Below are positions 1 through 7,400 of a DNA stretch of 13,644 bases, piece by piece. A program made the position numbers and the translations under genes. This DNA comes from Pseudomonas sp. (lineage in GTDB: Bacteria > Pseudomonadota > Gammaproteobacteria > Pseudomonadales > Pseudomonadaceae). The notes under the pieces are model-generated. The model was not told where the DNA came from. It worked only from the letters and a program-made list of their open reading frames with translations, and did no database searches. The DNA lies in NCBI GenBank assembly GCA_003525045.1, contig DQGF01000483.1, positions 2,547 through 16,190 of the forward strand, written 5' to 3'. Within the stretch, counting starts at the first letter, position 1; the number at the start of each line of letters is the position of its first letter.

Positions 1-168
1 TCGCTTTGTTGGCAGCCCTGACAACCGATCTTGGGCGAGGTCAATGAAGACGCAAATATAGTCACTCGATCACTCCATGCCGGTGAACCGGCCTTGATCA
101 CATTCTATCTGGAGGGCCGAGTTCTTGCGCCCGACAGAAACGGTAGTACAGTTCCGACTATGAGCTGA
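1..168 (+). pseudogene. Possible decayed 3' end of a ferredoxin-reductase-like gene
   Basis: In the frame ending at the TGA at 166-168 the DNA is open back to an in-frame TGA at 19-21. The peptide includes NEDANIVTRSLHAGEPALI followed by TFYLEGRVLAPDRNG. The pattern of an I/V-V-x-R, a turn with Gly, FYL-x-GR-hydrophobic-A and a final N resembles the C-terminal Reductase_C domain of FAD-dependent ferredoxin reductases. Before the stop the same frame reads SLCWQP, with a Trp where that domain usually has one. There is no start codon and the window edge cuts the region, so only a remnant, or chance, can be argued. The similarity is from memory of the family and is weak. The alternative is plain intergenic DNA upstream of hslR. 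Confidence 0.2.
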
Positions 169-181
169 AAGAGGAATTCAA

Positions 182-589
182 ATGACACAAAAACAGGAAG
201 AGGACGACAAGGTCCGTCTCGATAAATGGTTGTGGGCCGCGCGTTTTTACAAAACACGTGCCTTGGCCAAGTCGGCGATTGAAAGCGGCAAGGTGCATTG
301 CCGAGGCGAGCGCTGCAAGCCGGGCAAGGAACCGAGGATCGGCGACGAGTTTCAGATTCGCCAAGGCTTCGAGGAGCGCACGGTGGTCGTCCAGGCGTTA
401 TCCATCGTGCGCCGTGGTGCGCCGCAGGCTCAGGCGCTATATGCCGAAACCGAAGCCAGCATCGCCAAGCGCGAAGCGGCAGCGGCCATGCGCAAGGCGG
501 GCTCGCTGGGGGTGAGCACTGATGGCAAGCCGAGCAAGAAGCAGAGGCGGGATCTGTTCAAGTTTCGTGGCAGTAGCAACGACGAGTAA
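182..589 (+). CDS. hslR: Hsp15, heat-shock ribosome-associated RNA-binding protein
   Basis: This is a 135-residue cytoplasmic protein, close to the 133 residues of E. coli Hsp15. An S4 RNA-binding domain fills about residues 11-71: VRLDKWLWAARFYKTRALAK, then SGKVHCRGERCKPGKE and RIGDEF. The tail is basic and helical and ends in KPSKKQRRDLFKF, typical of the family. Hsp15 is known to bind free 50S subunits carrying a stalled nascent chain with peptidyl-tRNA and to help recycle them after heat shock. The ATG at 182 has a GAGG ribosome site at 171-174 with a 7-nt gap. It lies 194 nt before hslO on the same strand, the usual Pseudomonas pairing. No clear terminator lies between them, so read-through into hslO is possible. 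Confidence 0.95.
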   Translation: MTQKQEEDDKVRLDKWLWAARFYKTRALAKSAIESGKVHCRGERCKPGKEPRIGDEFQIRQGFEERTVVVQALSIVRRGAPQAQALYAETEASIAKREAAAAMRKAGSLGVSTDGKPSKKQRRDLFKFRGSSNDE

Positions 590-654
590 TACTGTTGTAT
601 CTGTATCGTTCGGGCGACATTGCACGAAGCCAACCGGCGCAGGTTTCACCTTGC

Positions 655-684
655 TTGGAACAAACCCCGGATTGTTCATAAAAT
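655..684 (+). promoter_or_regulatory. Candidate sigma70-type promoter for hslO
   Basis: TTGGAA at 655-660 and TAAAAT at 679-684 are separated by 18 nt, in the 194-nt gap between hslR and hslO. The predicted start of transcription would be near 691, giving a leader of about 90 nt. The match is by eye. No convincing heat-shock sigma32 element was found here. Confidence 0.4.
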
Positions 685-706
685 GCCTCCCTTGGCTGAA
701 CGTTGC

Positions 707-722
707 GCACCCACATGGGTGC
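707..722. repeat. Inverted repeat GCACCCA-CA-TGGGTGC in the hslO leader
   Basis: Perfect 7-bp arms (707-713 and 716-722) flank a 2-nt centre. It lies between the candidate hslO promoter and the ATG at 784. The compact centre fits a protein operator better than an RNA hairpin. No regulator is assigned. Confidence 0.4.
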
Positions 723-783
723 ATCAAAGACGCAATTTTCAACGCTTGTAACCCTATTGCCATTACTTCAGATACCCAGACCT

Positions 784-1686
784 ATGACCGACCTGACGGA
801 TACCGACTACACCCAACGCTTCATCTTCGATGACAGCGATACCCGCGGCGAGCTGGTTACGTTGGAGCGAAGCTACGCCGAAGTCCTCGCCAAACATCCC
901 TATCCGGAGCCGGTCGCACAATTGCTCGGCGAGCTGATGGCGGCAGCGTCGCTTCTGGTCGGCACGTTGAAGTTCGACGGTTTGCTGATTCTCCAGGCCC
1001 GCTCCGATGGCCCGGTGCCGCTGCTGATGATCGAATGTTCCAGCGAGCGTGAAATCCGCGGCCTTGCCCGTTACGAGGCCGACAGGATTGCACCCGATGC
1101 GACCCTCGCCGACCTGATGCCCAGCGGCGTATTGGCACTGACCGTCGATCCGGCCCAGGGCCAGCGTTACCAGGGCATCGTCGATCTCGACGGTGAAACC
1201 CTGTCGGACTGTTTCACCAACTACTTCGTCATGTCCCAGCAGGTGAACACGCGTTTCTGGCTGTACGCCGATGGCCGTCGTGCCCGTGGCCTGTTGCTGC
1301 AGCAATTGCCCGCCGACCGTCTGAAAGATGAAGAAGAACGCGCCGCCAGCTGGCAGCACATCACCGCACTGGCCAGCACCCTGAATGCCGATGAATTGCT
1401 CGGTCTAGACAACGAAACCGTACTTCATCGCCTCTACCACGAAGAGCAGGTTCGTCTGTTCGATGTGCAGAAGCTGCGCTTCCGTTGCAGTTGCTCTCGC
1501 GAACGTTCTGCCAATGCCCTGGTCAGTTTGGGACTTGAAGATGCGCAGGAGCTGGTCATCGAACACGGTGGCAACATCGAGATCGACTGCCAGTTCTGCA
1601 ATGAGCGCTACCTGTTCGACGCCGCCGATATCGTTCAATTATTCGCTGGTGCGGGTGTCGAGACGCCGTCAGATACCCGTCACTAA
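784..1686 (+). CDS. hslO: Hsp33, redox-regulated holdase chaperone
   Basis: This is a 300-residue cytoplasmic chaperone. In Hsp33, oxidation of a C-terminal zinc centre releases zinc, unfolds a linker and activates binding of unfolding proteins. The zinc ligands are visible as C-x-C at C235/C237 ([10 protein letters not shown]) and C-x2-C at C269/C272 ([10 protein letters not shown]), almost the same positions as in E. coli. The N-terminal core shows [15 protein letters not shown] and [17 protein letters not shown]. The frame is open further upstream from a TTG at 703, but the family N-terminus ([17 protein letters not shown]) begins at the ATG at 784. The ribosome site there is weak. pckA follows 181 nt downstream, an arrangement conserved in Pseudomonas. 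Confidence 0.95.
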   Translation: MTDLTDTDYTQRFIFDDSDTRGELVTLERSYAEVLAKHPYPEPVAQLLGELMAAASLLVGTLKFDGLLILQARSDGPVPLLMIECSSEREIRGLARYEADRIAPDATLADLMPSGVLALTVDPAQGQRYQGIVDLDGETLSDCFTNYFVMSQQVNTRFWLYADGRRARGLLLQQLPADRLKDEEERAASWQHITALASTLNADELLGLDNETVLHRLYHEEQVRLFDVQKLRFRCSCSRERSANALVSLGLEDAQELVIEHGGNIEIDCQFCNERYLFDAADIVQLFAGAGVETPSDTRH

Positions 1687-1729
1687 AACGGTTCAGCGCA
1701 GGTAAATTCACTGGATAGTGCCGGATTAA

Positions 1730-3409
<1,680 letters not shown>

Positions 3410-3430
3410 GGGTTGGTTTGATGTAATGAG

Positions 3431-3457
3431 AAAGCCGCCTTTAGGGGCGGCTTTTTT
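3431..3457 (+). terminator. Rho-independent terminator of pckA
   Basis: AAAGCCGCC (3431-3439) pairs with GGCGGCTTT (3446-3454) and runs into six T. It lies 21 nt after the pckA stop. It also lies just beyond the end of the convergent hipA gene, but the minus-strand T-run is interrupted, so it should work mainly for pckA. Confidence 0.9.
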
Positions 3458-3481
3458 GTGGGCGATGAAAGGAGCAAGCCG

Positions 3482-4753
3482 TCAATTGCCGCAAAGGTGA
3501 AACGCTGACGCCATGTTGTCTTGTTCACGCCTCGACAACCCCAACGCACCGGCCAGTGTTGGCCATTGGCTGACGACCTCTTGGAAGCTCTCAATAATTT
3601 CTTCCGAATCTGCACGACCTACCCGAAAGTACTCGGCTACTTCGCGAGCGAGTTCAAGATCCAAAGCGTTGTCCGCATCTGTGATGTTTAGCTTCAACCC
3701 ATCCGCGTGTGCTACCGGGTTCATATCGTATGCATCAGACAGACGCCATCCGCGACCGGGGTCGAGGATAAAACCGTGGTTGCGCATGTGGTCGTCGGTA
3801 TTGGAAACCAGGATGTTGAATACGATACGAGACCACAACTCGCGAAGATCTGCGTTGGTTTCCGAGCCGTGCTCCATGAGTACTTCTGCTAACTCAAGGT
3901 AGCTGGCGCCAGCGGACGCATCGTCGCCATCTACACGATCAGTCATGGTCATGGCTGAGGCGAAGTGCAGGCGACCGCCCTGTTCGGTACGGTCGAAACG
4001 CTTGACCATGAAGCAGTGATGATCGCTCGCGAAACGGCGTGCAGTAGCAGTCGCGACCCGCAAGCCACAGTGATTTGCCAAGGCATTTACCACCATTTCC
4101 CAACCGCCGACGTCATAGTCATCACGAGTACTTGGGAATTTTGCGATCCACAAATGACCATGTTCGTCAGCGACGCTGGCCTTTGGCCTGGCACCGCCCA
4201 GCGAGCCACCGGGCGCTATGAGCATCCTTAGCCACTCGCGCCCATCTGCAGATGTGTTGTCCGGGTCGTTCTCCAGGGCGCGACTTGCCTCTTCCAGGGC
4301 GCGTAACTCGACGAAGGGTGGGGCTGCCAAGCCATCGCGATCATCCAGAAAGTTGCCTTCGTCATTGAGCTTGTAGCGAATGGCTCCGACTCGAAAGAGG
4401 TCATGAACGCCTAGTAGGAAATCCGATTCGTATAGCTTGGTACCTTTTGGGACTAATCCTTCACGAATGTCTCGTTCCAGGCGTCGCTTCATTAACAATT
4501 GACCCCACCGATCAGGGCTTGAATCGGCAAATACGCCGAACCGGGTCTGATGTTGGCCGGGGAATTGTCGACCTTCGAAAAGCGCGATACGCGGATCCAG
4601 CGGTGTGAAGTTTAATTCGGGATCGGCCAAGGCAGCAGGGTCGTACTCAAACTCGAACACGTTGGTGGAACGGGCCTTCCTGGCATGGAGGAACCCAAGT
4701 CGCCGTGGGCCGTTCAAGGACTCCCAATCGGCATACACAGCGATCAGCGTCAT
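3482..4753 (-). CDS. hipA: HipA-family Ser/Thr kinase toxin
   Basis: This 423-residue protein is the length of HipA toxins, kinases that phosphorylate translation targets (GltX in E. coli) and induce growth arrest or persistence. Features in order: the N-terminal HipA subdomain; a Gly-rich ATP loop [11 protein letters not shown] (182-192), with S184 at the position of the autophosphorylated Ser150 of E. coli HipA; ATP-binding Lys 205 (WIAKFPS); E219; hinge FMVKRFDR (248-255); the catalytic loop [15 protein letters not shown] with D320/D321 and N325; and metal-binding D343 in YDMNP. All key residues appear intact, so it should be active. The start overlaps the hipB stop by 4 nt (ATGA), implying translational coupling. 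The target is unknown. GC looks slightly lower than in flanking core genes. Confidence 0.9.
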   Translation of the reverse strand: MTLIAVYADWESLNGPRRLGFLHARKARSTNVFEFEYDPAALADPELNFTPLDPRIALFEGRQFPGQHQTRFGVFADSSPDRWGQLLMKRRLERDIREGLVPKGTKLYESDFLLGVHDLFRVGAIRYKLNDEGNFLDDRDGLAAPPFVELRALEEASRALENDPDNTSADGREWLRMLIAPGGSLGGARPKASVADEHGHLWIAKFPSTRDDYDVGGWEMVVNALANHCGLRVATATARRFASDHHCFMVKRFDRTEQGGRLHFASAMTMTDRVDGDDASAGASYLELAEVLMEHGSETNADLRELWSRIVFNILVSNTDDHMRNHGFILDPGRGWRLSDAYDMNPVAHADGLKLNITDADNALDLELAREVAEYFRVGRADSEEIIESFQEVVSQWPTLAGALGLSRREQDNMASAFHLCGN

Positions 4754-5244
4754 TTTTCACCTGTCGTAGGCTTAGGTTTTTTCTTGGTTAACAAACTGGA
4801 TAAAGAGTGGGTGTCGAAAGGAAAGTCGGCAGCAAGATTCGAGTTTGAGGCAGGGCTTTCAAGCGCTCCCGCCGCCCTGTCACGAATAGGCGGCGATGTC
4901 GTTGCTGGAGCCCTGCTGCGTACTCGTTGGCGTTTACTCGCTGCGAGGTTACCTGCAGAGGTCAGTTGAGCGTCCTGCAGTTGTCGCCCCACTTCATCCG
5001 CAGCGGCGAGCTTGTTCAAATCTTTCTCCAGGCCCAGCACCTGCATCACTGACAAATAAGCACCCATGGTCACCCCTGACCCGCCTGACTCCAGGGAGCG
5101 CAGTGTTGTCAGTGACATGCCAGCCCTCTCGGCGACTTGTTTGGCTGTCAGTTTGCGGCGTAGCCGAGCGAGTTTCAGTCGCTCGCCAAATTCGGCGAGC
5201 AGCTTGGTGGCGGCCGGTAATAGAGGTGCTGTTTTCTTAGCCAT
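4750..5244 (-). CDS. hipB: HipB-like antitoxin, XRE-family DNA-binding protein with long tail
   Basis: This 164-residue protein has a helix-turn-helix of the Cro/C1 (XRE) type at about residues 20-75: [20 protein letters not shown], then [19 protein letters not shown] and an L-rich helix. It should bind DNA to repress its own operon and bind HipA to block the kinase. The ATG at 5244 has AAGGA ten bases upstream. hipA follows with a 4-nt overlap. The odd feature is a C-terminal tail of about 65 residues (from about residue 100), Ser/Pro/Lys-rich, apparently disordered and ending [11 protein letters not shown]. Many HipB proteins are only about 90-110 residues long. The gene is preceded by two copies of an operator-like repeat. 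Confidence 0.85.
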   Translation of the reverse strand: MAKKTAPLLPAATKLLAEFGERLKLARLRRKLTAKQVAERAGMSLTTLRSLESGGSGVTMGAYLSVMQVLGLEKDLNKLAAADEVGRQLQDAQLTSAGNLAASKRQRVRSRAPATTSPPIRDRAAGALESPASNSNLAADFPFDTHSLSSLLTKKKPKPTTGEK

Positions 5245-5271
5245 GTGCCATTATTCCTTCGTTTTTACGCT

Positions 5272-5301
5272 TAAACTGCCAGAATAATAGCACTTAAGTG
5301 A
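5272..5301 (-). promoter_or_regulatory. Operator-like repeat copy 1, overlapping the hipB promoter region
   Basis: This 30-nt unit contains the perfect palindrome CACTTAAGTG (5291-5300) next to GCCAGAATAAT. On the minus strand TATTAT (5284-5289) could serve as the -10 for hipBA, so a repressor bound here would cover the promoter. The unit matches copy 2 (5428-5457) at 25 of 30 positions by hand count. Binding by HipB is inferred from position only. A good -35 was not found. Confidence 0.5.
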
Positions 5302-5328
5302 TGACTTGCTGGAATGGCTCGAAGAGCT

Positions 5329-5358
5329 ACTGGAGACGGCCGGTCCTGTGTCTCCAGT
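5329..5358. repeat. Inverted repeat between the two hip operator-like sites
   Basis: ACTGGAGAC (5329-5337) pairs perfectly with GTCTCCAGT (5350-5358) around a 12-nt loop. It lies between the two operator-like repeats, without a T-tract on either strand. It could be an extra regulator site or a hairpin that insulates hipBA from the upstream minus-strand genes. Confidence 0.4.
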
Positions 5359-5427
5359 CCAGATCTTCGCGGCATGATTGGCTTCGATAGATCATTGAAA
5401 CTGCCATTATTGCAGCTGATATGGCGC

Positions 5428-5457
5428 TAAACAGCCAGAATAATGCTACTTAAGTAA
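5428..5457 (-). promoter_or_regulatory. Operator-like repeat copy 2, distal hipBA site
   Basis: This direct repeat of copy 1 carries the palindrome TACTTAAGTA (5447-5456) beside the same GCCAGAATAAT block. The two copies are 156 nt apart, start to start. It lies 26 nt beyond the stop of the DUF1493 gene. Two distant operators suggest cooperative or looped repression by a HipB dimer; this is inference. Confidence 0.5.
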
Positions 5458-5483
5458 AATTCGCTTGAGTCGTGACATGCGTG

Positions 5484-5837
5484 CTACAGACCTGCCAACT
5501 CTTGCGTATCCCACCGTTGCACTCTGATCGCTTGGTAAAGCATTCCGATGGTCAGTGGCACTTTATCGCCTCGACCCTTCGCTCGGCGCTTGAGGAAGAC
5601 ATCAAATCCTTCGGGCTGAAAATAGCGATAGGCATCGTAGTCGGTGAAATCGATGGCGAATTGTGCCTCAAGGGCTTCCATCAGGTGCCGCGCATCGGCA
5701 CCGTCGCAGCCCAGATCGAAGTTGATCGAGGTGGTGAGGCTGATGGCTTTGCGTTCGGGCAGGCCAAGCTCTTCGTGCAGCAACTGCATGAGCAGGTGCA
5801 TGGTGTGGTCGTCGGGGAAGTTGGGGGCGAGGTTCAT
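5484..5837 (-). CDS. DUF1493 family small acidic protein
   Basis: This 117-residue protein has no signal peptide or membrane segment. The central stretch SINFDLGCDGADARHLMEAL with the following FAIDFTDYDAYRYFQPEG is characteristic of DUF1493, a family of unknown function whose helical layout and D-G-D-A-like motif recall acyl-carrier-like folds. The usual carrier Ser within DSL is not apparent, so a carrier role is not supported. The ATG at 5837 has only a weak ribosome site. The gene starts 32 nt after the YhfG-like gene ends on the same strand, so the two are probably co-transcribed. That leaves DUF1493 where a Fic toxin might be expected. Confidence 0.7.
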   Translation of the reverse strand: MNLAPNFPDDHTMHLLMQLLHEELGLPERKAISLTTSINFDLGCDGADARHLMEALEAQFAIDFTDYDAYRYFQPEGFDVFLKRRAKGRGDKVPLTIGMLYQAIRVQRWDTQELAGL

Positions 5838-5869
5838 TGCGGGTGCGTCCGGTTGGGCTTGGGCGGATC

Positions 5870-6082
5870 TTATTGGTCGTCAGACTTGGGGGGAAGGGCG
5901 GGAACAAATTGTGGCGGCTTGTTTTGTCGGTACTTGGCGAACACTTCTTCTCGCGTAGGAAGTGGATTGTCGAGTTCTGCTGGTGACGTGTCGAATCCTG
6001 CGAGACGTAGGCTCGCCAGGTAATTTGAGCGACGGACCTTTTCGTAGTGCGCTTGTTTTTGTTTGAAGGTTAATACGCTCAT
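5870..6082 (-). CDS. YhfG family (DUF2559) Fic-antitoxin-like protein
   Basis: This 70-residue protein has an N-terminus (LTFKQKQAHYEKVRRSNYLA, then SLRLAGFD) matching the YhfG pattern LT-x-KQK...RR-x-N(Y/F)-x-AS-x-RL-x-G. YhfG/FicA proteins and AntF of P. fluorescens are known partners that neutralise class I Fic AMP-transferases encoded just downstream. The inhibitory Fic-antitoxin helix usually carries (S/T)xxxE(G/N); an obvious copy is not clear here. No Fic gene (HPFxxGNG) exists in this window; DUF1493 follows instead. The C-terminal 15 residues are Pro-rich. It may be an orphan antitoxin or have a different partner. The ribosome site upstream of the ATG at 6082 is weak. Confidence 0.65.
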   Translation of the reverse strand: MSVLTFKQKQAHYEKVRRSNYLASLRLAGFDTSPAELDNPLPTREEVFAKYRQNKPPQFVPALPPKSDDQ

Positions 6083-6146
6083 GTCGATTGTCTCGGGCTA
6101 CCAGCGGTTGCGTTCCGGAGCGTGATTATGCGATGCGTTCATCACA

Positions 6147-6169
6147 GGGCAAGCCAGCTCCCACAAAGG
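6147..6169. repeat. Degenerate REP-like element
   Basis: GGGCAAGCCAGCTCCCACA plus AAGG resembles the Pseudomonas REP core (GGGCAAGC...GCTCC(C/T)ACA). It is a single copy in the gap between the small-protein gene at 6196-6492 and the YhfG-like gene. Confidence 0.5.
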
Positions 6170-6195
6170 CCTGACTTGCCTGTCAGTGCGTAGCT

Positions 6196-6492
6196 TTAGG
6201 CTGGAGCTTTCCAATTCAGCATTCGTTGCTGGGCGACTTTTAGCAGGTCGCAGCCGTCCTGGGTCAGGAGGTAGAGCGCGTGGGTGATGTGGGGGATGTC
6301 TTCGACGTCACCGTGCTCGAAGCATTGGCAGTGCAGGGTTCGGAGCAGCTCGCTGGAGGCTCGGATGCGCTGGAGGGCGGCTTCGAGGATGTCTTGGGGG
6401 TTGGCTTCTGTGTCGATGATCAGGGGCGGGGAATCGGTGAGGTTGGTTTGGAGTGGGCGGTAGCGATTTGGAAACGGATTCAGAGTTTGCAT
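6196..6492 (-). CDS. Small Pseudomonas-type protein of unknown function, paralogue A
   Basis: This 98-residue protein is soluble and mostly helical, with no signal peptide. I do not recognise a function; its look recalls the small Pseudomonas families DUF3077/DUF6124, but this is only a resemblance. It is clearly paralogous to the protein at 7008-7331: both share NRYRPL, IDTEA(N/D)P, IL(E/D)AA-x-QRIRA and ALYLLTQDG, 52 of 83 aligned residues identical by hand count. The ATG at 6492 lacks a strong ribosome site. It lies 20 nt after the end of a 54-codon open frame and just below a large structured RNA element, so its translation may be controlled by that leader. Confidence 0.7.
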   Translation of the reverse strand: MQTLNPFPNRYRPLQTNLTDSPPLIIDTEANPQDILEAALQRIRASSELLRTLHCQCFEHGDVEDIPHITHALYLLTQDGCDLLKVAQQRMLNWKAPA

Positions 6493-6512
6493 ATGAATTA
6501 CTCGGTTTGTTG

Positions 6513-6677
6513 TTAAGTAACCGCCAGCACCGTGACCAAACGATGGGAGGCGGACTGTGCGCAGGTTTGGTCAACCGAGAACAACAACCCGGCTCGCCCG
6601 AAGGCGTCCCGCACACAGCCGCCATAGCAATGCACTACGAGGACATAGATGTCCGCGGCGCGAATGATGGCACACAT
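6513..6677 (-). CDS. Possible 54-residue leader peptide
   Basis: This open frame begins at the ATG inside the palindrome GCACACATGTGTGC and ends 20 nt before the small-protein gene at 6492. The peptide starts MCAIIRAADIYVLVVHCYGG and is Cys/Val-rich. The same frame stays open upstream to 6819 without another ATG/GTG/TTG. It runs through the predicted RNA stems, so it may be a leader peptide coupling translation to RNA folding, or just a chance open frame in a structured RNA. The ribosome site (GAGAAC ten bases upstream) is poor. Confidence 0.25.
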   Translation of the reverse strand: MCAIIRAADIYVLVVHCYGGCVRDAFGRAGLLFSVDQTCAQSASHRLVTVLAVT

Positions 6678-6727
6678 GTGTGCGTTGTTCTCAGGTGACC
6701 AAACCTGATCGCTGATTTTGCAGCGAT
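6562..6727 (-). ncRNA. Candidate structured leader RNA upstream of the 6196-6492 gene
   Basis: On the minus strand, 6707-6684 pairs with 6585-6562 over 24 positions: 22 Watson-Crick pairs, one G-U and one mismatch. The closed region holds the palindrome GCACACATGTGTGC (6683-6670), the hairpin GGACAT-CT-ATGTCC (6654-6641) and CGCC-TTCG-GGCG (6606-6595). That last is a C-UUCG-G tetraloop only when read on the minus strand, which fixes the likely sense. A further hairpin, ATCGCTG-CAAAAT-CAGCGAT (6727-6708), abuts the closing stem at its 5' side. The element ends 69 nt before the ATG at 6492. It could be a cis-regulatory leader, a processed sRNA or a mobile non-coding repeat. Folding was done by hand. 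Confidence 0.6.
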
Positions 6728-6826
6728 AGCGAGACAGTAAACGTTCGCAATTAGGTGGCGATAGGCGACAAGGTGTCTTTTTTTGTAGGACCGTGCCGAA
6801 GCTTTGATAGGGCGTTGCCTACGGAC
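6728..6826. other. Gap between the RelB-like gene and the structured RNA
   Basis: No gene was found here, and no RelE/ParE toxin frame follows the RelB-like gene. There is a run of seven T (+ strand, 6778-6784), but no strong stem that would make it a terminator. A promoter for the structured RNA should lie here; TTGCGA with TATCGC 16 nt further on (minus strand, about 6752-6725) is only a weak candidate. Confidence 0.4.
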
Positions 6827-6994
6827 TTATCCCTTCCGTAATTTCTCTCGCTTAATTACCATCAGTTGCTTGGCTTCTTCATCTGGAATGCTTGGGCGAG
6901 GGGCGTTGAGGCTGGTTTGTACTTGTGCTTTGAACCATGCGTCGTAGATTGATTTTTCGCGCGATTGTTGAGTTTCAGGCGTTTTGGTTTTCAT
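6827..6994 (-). CDS. Short RelB-like antitoxin / stability-determinant protein, no toxin adjacent
   Basis: This 55-residue protein contains YDAWFKAQVQTSLNAPRPSI followed by PDEEA. It resembles the conserved segment YD-x-W-(F/L)-x-A-x-VQ-x-SL-x-(D/A)PRP-x-IP of plasmid stability-determinant antitoxins related to RelB/ParD. Those are usually longer at both ends and precede a RelE/ParE toxin; none is present here. A TTG at 7027 would extend the protein by 11 residues, but that stretch is read from a REP element, so the ATG at 6994 is preferred. It starts 13 nt after the stop of the small-protein gene at 7008-7331 and is probably co-transcribed with it. Confidence 0.5.
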   Translation of the reverse strand: MKTKTPETQQSREKSIYDAWFKAQVQTSLNAPRPSIPDEEAKQLMVIKREKLRKG

Positions 6995-7007
6995 CGGGTA
7001 AACCGCG

Positions 7008-7331
7008 TTATCGTTCTTCGCGGGCAAGCCTCGCTCCTACAGGGGCGGTGGTTTTTGGCAAGCGTTGGCGGGCGACTTCGAGCAATTCGTTGCCATCCTG
7101 AGTCAGCAGGTACAGGGCGCTGACGATGTTGGGAATGTCGCTCGCGTCGGCTTGTTTGAAGCACAGGGAATACAGGGTTTCGAGCAGGTCGCTGGCGGCG
7201 CGGATGCGTTGGCGGGCGGCGTCGAGGATTTCGTGAGGGTCGGCCTCGGTGTCGATGACCAGCACGGGGGTGTCGCTGTAGCTGGTTCTGAGTGGGCGGT
7301 AGCGGTTTGTATGCGGATCGGGGTTGTTCAT
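7008..7331 (-). CDS. Small Pseudomonas-type protein of unknown function, paralogue B
   Basis: This 107-residue, soluble, mostly helical protein has unknown function and is a paralogue of the protein at 6196-6492 (about 63% identity over the shared 83 residues). The ATG at 7331 is chosen because AGGA lies 9 nt upstream and because the homology begins just after it; the frame is open further upstream to 7382. The last ten residues (VGARLAREER) and the stop fall inside a REP element, so the natural end was probably replaced by the repeat. It has a plausible promoter (7401-7430) and leads the short RelB-like gene. Unlike its paralogue it lacks the large structured RNA leader. Confidence 0.7.
   Translation of the reverse strand: MNNPDPHTNRYRPLRTSYSDTPVLVIDTEADPHEILDAARQRIRAASDLLETLYSLCFKQADASDIPNIVSALYLLTQDGNELLEVARQRLPKTTAPVGARLAREER
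7014..7042. repeat. REP element overlapping the end of paralogue B
   Basis: The core CGCGGGCAAGCCTCGCTCCT is the common Pseudomonas REP form. It is a single copy, and on the minus strand it encodes the C-terminal VGARLAREER of the 7008-7331 protein. It also forms the region just before the RelB-like start. Confidence 0.75.
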
Positions 7332-7400
7332 CGAGGTCAGTCCTGTGGGAAGTCGGGCAGTCTCGCCGGCAGGCCGACACACGTTTCAGCCTCGCCGCAG

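Noticed and set aside
79..93. Small hairpin GCCGG-TGAA-CCGGC as a terminator
   Set aside because: Only 5 bp, no T-tract, and within a possible coding remnant.
763..1359. Minus-strand open frame opposite hslO
   Set aside because: Shadow of hslO, which has all four zinc cysteines and the family length.
5272..5457. CRISPR-like or transposon-end repeats
   Set aside because: There are only two copies, in direct orientation, 156 nt apart, with no spacer array, target-site duplication or transposase; operator sites fit better.
5668..5907. Minus-strand open frame overlapping the DUF1493 gene
   Set aside because: Out-of-frame shadow with Pro/Arg/His-rich composition; DUF1493 motifs lie in the other frame.
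6308..6625. Minus-strand 105-codon open frame overlapping the structured RNA and the small-protein gene
   Set aside because: It overlaps the well-supported 6196-6492 gene in another frame, is rich in Pro/Ser/Arg, and lacks paralogy with anything nearby.
6562..6727. Retron-like msr/msd RNA
   Set aside because: The long closing stem is suggestive, but no reverse transcriptase gene is present in the window.
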